From Betaproteobacteria bacterium (GTDB taxonomy: Bacteria; Pseudomonadota; Gammaproteobacteria; Burkholderiales; Casimicrobiaceae): 16,429 nucleotides of DNA. Made by a program: the position numbers and the translations under genes. Shown here piece after piece: positions 14,458-16,429 of this stretch. Location of the stretch: positions 1 to 16,429 of the forward strand of contig VBDA01000250.1 of NCBI GenBank assembly GCA_005883655.1, given 5' to 3'. Every line of letters starts with the position of its first letter. The stretch's first letter is position 1. The notes under the pieces were generated by a model. That model made no database searches. It was given only the letters and a program-made list of their open reading frames with translations, and had not been told where the DNA came from.

Positions 14458-16047
14458 ATGCGAAACCTGAGATGGTGCAGCGCCATTCTCGTGCTGGCGC
14501 CCTTCGTCGCCTGTGCGCTGGTGTACGTGCCGACTCTCTCCGGTGCATTGCTGAGCGACGATTACGCGGTGCTCGCGGCCTTGTCGGATTGGTCGCAGGA
14601 AGGACACCTGCTGCGCGCGCTTGTCTCCAAGTTTTACTCCGCGCTGGATTCGCCAAGTTTTTATTACCGGCCGCTTTCGATGGCGAGCTTCGGCTTCAAT
14701 TTCACGCTGACAGGCGCCGATCCTTTCGCATGGCGTCTTACCAATCTGGCTTTGCATCTGGCGAGTGGCGCGCTGGTGTTTGCCATCGCTCGAAGGTTTT
14801 CGATCGAGTCCGGCGATCGGTCGAACACCGGACCGTCGATCGCCGTGGCTGTCTTTCTGCTGTTTCCCACCAGTCCCGAAGCGGTGGCGTGGGTTTCCGG
14901 GCGCTACGATCTTCTCGCGTTGCTGTTCATGCTGGCGACGCTCGTTTTTTTTCAGCGCGCGGCGCGATGGTATGACCGCTGGGGCGCCGCGGCGCTGTTG
15001 ACCGCAGCCTGCGCATTGGCGAGCAAGGAATCGGCCGCATTGTTGCCGGCTCTGGTTTTGGCCGTCGCCATCGCGCGCCGCGCAGCGAGATCGCGGGCAC
15101 CGGCGACAAACATTGTCATCTCGGGCGTGCGCGATGCCGCACCCTGGCTTCTGCTCGGCGTCGCATACTTTGCGATGCGGGCGGCGATGTTCGGCAGCCC
15201 CTTCCAGGTCTATGCCGGGACGTCGCCAGTCAAGGCGCTGACGAGTGGCGCGTGGATGCAGTCGATGAGCTCGGTCGGTGCGTGGGTCGACGCGGCGCTG
15301 CCGCTTCCGTTCGCGCGCACTCCGTTCCTGATCGGGATTCTGGTGCTGCTCGCGCTTGGCACGCTCGCCTGCTGGAGACGCCGCGCGTCTCGGGCGAGCT
15401 GGATCGCGGTGGCAATCTCGACGCTCCTTTCGATTGCTCTGCTCCTGCCTCATCTGTCCGCATTGGCCGCCAATGGAGAGCAGGGAAGGTTGTTCTACAC
15501 GACGTCGGCACTGCTCGCAGTGTTGGTCGGTCTCGCGGCTGCGGCGACGGCGGCGCGCTCCGGCGTGCAATGGCGACGAGGGCGACGAGCGACAGCACTG
15601 GGCGCAAGTCTGGTATTGATAGCGGCCGAACTTCTGCTGCTGCGCGCGACGGTCGCCCAGTGGAGCATGGCCGGTGTTCAGGCACGAGCGCTTATCGCCG
15701 CGTTGCCAGGTATTGCGAGCGAGGTTTCTGGCACGGGCTACGGTTTCGTGCTGGTACCGGACCATTTGGGCAGCGTACCTTTCGGTCGCAACGCACAGGG
15801 CGGACTGGTGCTGCCGCCAACACAGCCGTTTTCGCTGTCGTCGCGGCTGATCGTGCAGACACCGGCCGATCTTCCCGCGTGGCCTGTCAACGCGCAGCGC
15901 GGATTGGTGGACGCGTTGCGCCGCTATCCCCTTTCGCAGGTCTGGTCGGTAGTCGCCTCAGGCCAGGCGAGCGGCACGGCGCTGCCCACCGACTACTTCT
16001 GCTGTCGGAAAGCTCGTTGTGTATTGCCAAGCTCTCGTTGCCCCTGA
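14458..16047 (+). CDS. GT-C-type membrane glycosyltransferase-like protein; reading frame probably broken near the end
   Basis: The product is a 529-residue polytopic protein with about ten hydrophobic segments. After the first segment comes LSGALLSDDYAVL, with an acidic pair Asp34-Asp35 in the first outer loop, the usual catalytic position in protein-O-mannosyltransferase-like GT-C enzymes. Then come FYYRPLSMASFGFNFTLTG and WRLTNLALHLASGALVF, and later FPTSPEAVAWVSGRYDLLALLF and ALASKESAALLPAL, all typical of this TMTC/PMT-like group. Donors are usually polyprenyl-phosphate sugars, but donor and acceptor here are unknown. The final residues CRKARCVLPSSRCP look unnatural. Restoring one base in the TGCTGTCGG at 16000-16008 would give YFCW and continue to TGA 16142 (about 561 residues). 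The start ATG directly follows the stop of the Ig-like ORF (TGAATG), implying translational coupling. Confidence 0.75.
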   Translation: MRNLRWCSAILVLAPFVACALVYVPTLSGALLSDDYAVLAALSDWSQEGHLLRALVSKFYSALDSPSFYYRPLSMASFGFNFTLTGADPFAWRLTNLALHLASGALVFAIARRFSIESGDRSNTGPSIAVAVFLLFPTSPEAVAWVSGRYDLLALLFMLATLVFFQRAARWYDRWGAAALLTAACALASKESAALLPALVLAVAIARRAARSRAPATNIVISGVRDAAPWLLLGVAYFAMRAAMFGSPFQVYAGTSPVKALTSGAWMQSMSSVGAWVDAALPLPFARTPFLIGILVLLALGTLACWRRRASRASWIAVAISTLLSIALLLPHLSALAANGEQGRLFYTTSALLAVLVGLAAAATAARSGVQWRRGRRATALGASLVLIAAELLLLRATVAQWSMAGVQARALIAALPGIASEVSGTGYGFVLVPDHLGSVPFGRNAQGGLVLPPTQPFSLSSRLIVQTPADLPAWPVNAQRGLVDALRRYPLSQVWSVVASGQASGTALPTDYFCCRKARCVLPSSRCP

Positions 16048-16142
16048 GTGCGGCGCAAGGCGATTGGCTCGGCGCTTGGCAACATGCGCTTGCTGCGAAC
16101 CCCTGCGCCGAGGTGGCGGCGGAACTGACGGAACTGTGCTGA
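16005..16142 (+). pseudogene. Out-of-frame C-terminal tail belonging to the preceding GT-C-like gene
   Basis: In the frame one base behind the 14458 ORF, translation from 16005 reads SESSLCIAKLSLPLS, AAQGDWLGAWQHALAAN and PCAEVAAELTELC, then TGA at 16140-16142. The composition is that of a normal amphipathic C-terminal segment, unlike the Arg/Cys-rich tail of the annotated frame. A single missing base near 16003-16004 joins the two parts smoothly. Whether the loss is a real mutation or a base-calling error cannot be told here. Confidence 0.6.
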
Positions 16143-16210
16143 AGTGCCCCGCACCCCGTGACCGGAGCTTGCGTTGCTGTGACAGGAAAAGGCTGCAGCC
16201 TGCGTGACGG

Positions 16211-16216
16211 TATAAT
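16211..16216 (+). promoter_or_regulatory. -10 box TATAAT ahead of the carboxypeptidase gene
   Basis: A perfect TATAAT lies 26 bases before the ATG at 16243, in a GC-rich background. I found no convincing -35 hexamer at 16-18 bases spacing; the best TTG-containing sites, near 16170-16179, are too far away. It is therefore a probable but incomplete promoter, possibly activator-dependent. Confidence 0.55.
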
Positions 16217-16242
16217 GCGCTTCTTCCCGCAGACCTCGAGCA

Positions 16243-16429
16243 ATGTTCTTTTCACTTCGCGCGGCGCTGTTGTTCGCGCTTGTCTTTTTTTCGATTGCCG
16301 CGGCGAGCCAGACCACGCTGCCGGCAGCGGTAGCGCCGCCGGTGATCGCCGCCAAGGCCTACCTTCTTGTCGACATTCTGAGCGGCCAGACGCTCGTTGC
16401 GGTCAACGCCGACGAGCCGCGCGAGCCGG
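16243..16429 (+). CDS. dacA: D-alanyl-D-alanine carboxypeptidase (PBP5/6 type), N-terminus only
   Basis: Only the first 62 codons are inside the window. They encode a Sec signal peptide (MFFSLRAALLFALVFFSIAAA), then PPVIAAKAYLLVDILSGQTL and NADEPREP. This is the start of the penicillin-binding peptidase S11 domain. The sequence AKAYLLVD..SGQ.L...NADEPREPAS is usually followed at once by the catalytic SLTK, which must lie just past the right edge. The enzyme trims the terminal D-Ala from peptidoglycan pentapeptides and is held to the inner membrane by a C-terminal helix. The start ATG 16243 is set by the signal peptide; the Shine-Dalgarno is weak. The gene symbol could be dacA or dacC. Confidence 0.9.
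   Translation, partial: MFFSLRAALLFALVFFSIAAASQTTLPAAVAPPVIAAKAYLLVDILSGQTLVAVNADEPREP

Noticed and set aside
14266..15765. 499-codon minus-strand ORF
   Set aside because: It is antisense to the Ig-like and second GT-C ORFs. Its very Arg/Gln/Glu-rich composition without domains marks it as a shadow of the membrane-protein gene.

Overview
The window is GC-rich chromosomal DNA that looks like a betaproteobacterium. The evidence is the bimodular QueF, the gcvT-gcvH-gcvP operon behind a tandem glycine riboswitch, the small c5/c551-type cytochrome, the protein similarities recalled for most genes, and a DacA-type carboxypeptidase at the right end. This placement is inferred from gene content, not from a marker gene. 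I see no tRNA, rRNA, CRISPR array, insertion sequence, integrase or phage gene.

Layout. Positions 2-679 are the C-terminal half of a ComM/YifB-type Mg-chelatase-like AAA+ ATPase, cut by the left edge. Next is queF (748-1578), the last step to the queuosine precursor preQ1. An 815-base stretch (1579-2393) holds at most one doubtful small membrane ORF on the minus strand. An uncharacterised protein of about 540 residues with a PilZ-like C-terminal part (2460-4076) lies 14 bases before a full-length DUF255/YyaL-type thioredoxin-fold protein (4091-6142). A secreted monohaem cytochrome c follows (6238-6576).

The centre is a complete glycine-cleavage operon with its control region. A promoter with a perfect -35 box (6712-6740) leads directly into a two-aptamer glycine riboswitch (about 6745-6957). 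A 9-bp terminator-like hairpin with a T-rich tail (6956-6988) comes next, then gcvT with a probable TTG start at 7006, gcvH overlapping it by ATGA, and gcvP. The T, H and P proteins, with lipoamide dehydrogenase encoded elsewhere, split glycine into CO2, ammonia and methylene-tetrahydrofolate. The riboswitch ties expression to glycine level.

The right third is less orderly. Just after gcvP is a frameshifted, truncated N-terminal scrap of a DadA-like D-amino-acid dehydrogenase (11499-11617). It ends 5 bases before the 3' end of a convergent UbiA-family gene whose product resembles decaprenyl-phosphate phosphoribosyltransferase (11623-12486, minus). Divergent from that gene are two large polytopic membrane proteins of GT-C glycosyltransferase character (12591-14147 and 14458-16047) with a small Ig-like ORF between them (14095-14457). 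Both membrane-protein ORFs appear to have a single-base frame break near the C-terminus. The first probably continues into the Ig-like ORF, and the second probably continues to 16142. The set could be a polyprenyl-phosphate-sugar glycosylation cassette, which is inference. The window ends in the first 62 codons of a D-alanyl-D-alanine carboxypeptidase (16243 onward), preceded by a perfect TATAAT.

Nothing here is clearly a new system. The items most worth checking are the GT-C/UbiA cassette with its frame breaks, the dadA remnant at a rearrangement junction, the start region of gcvT, and the PilZ-like protein at 2460.
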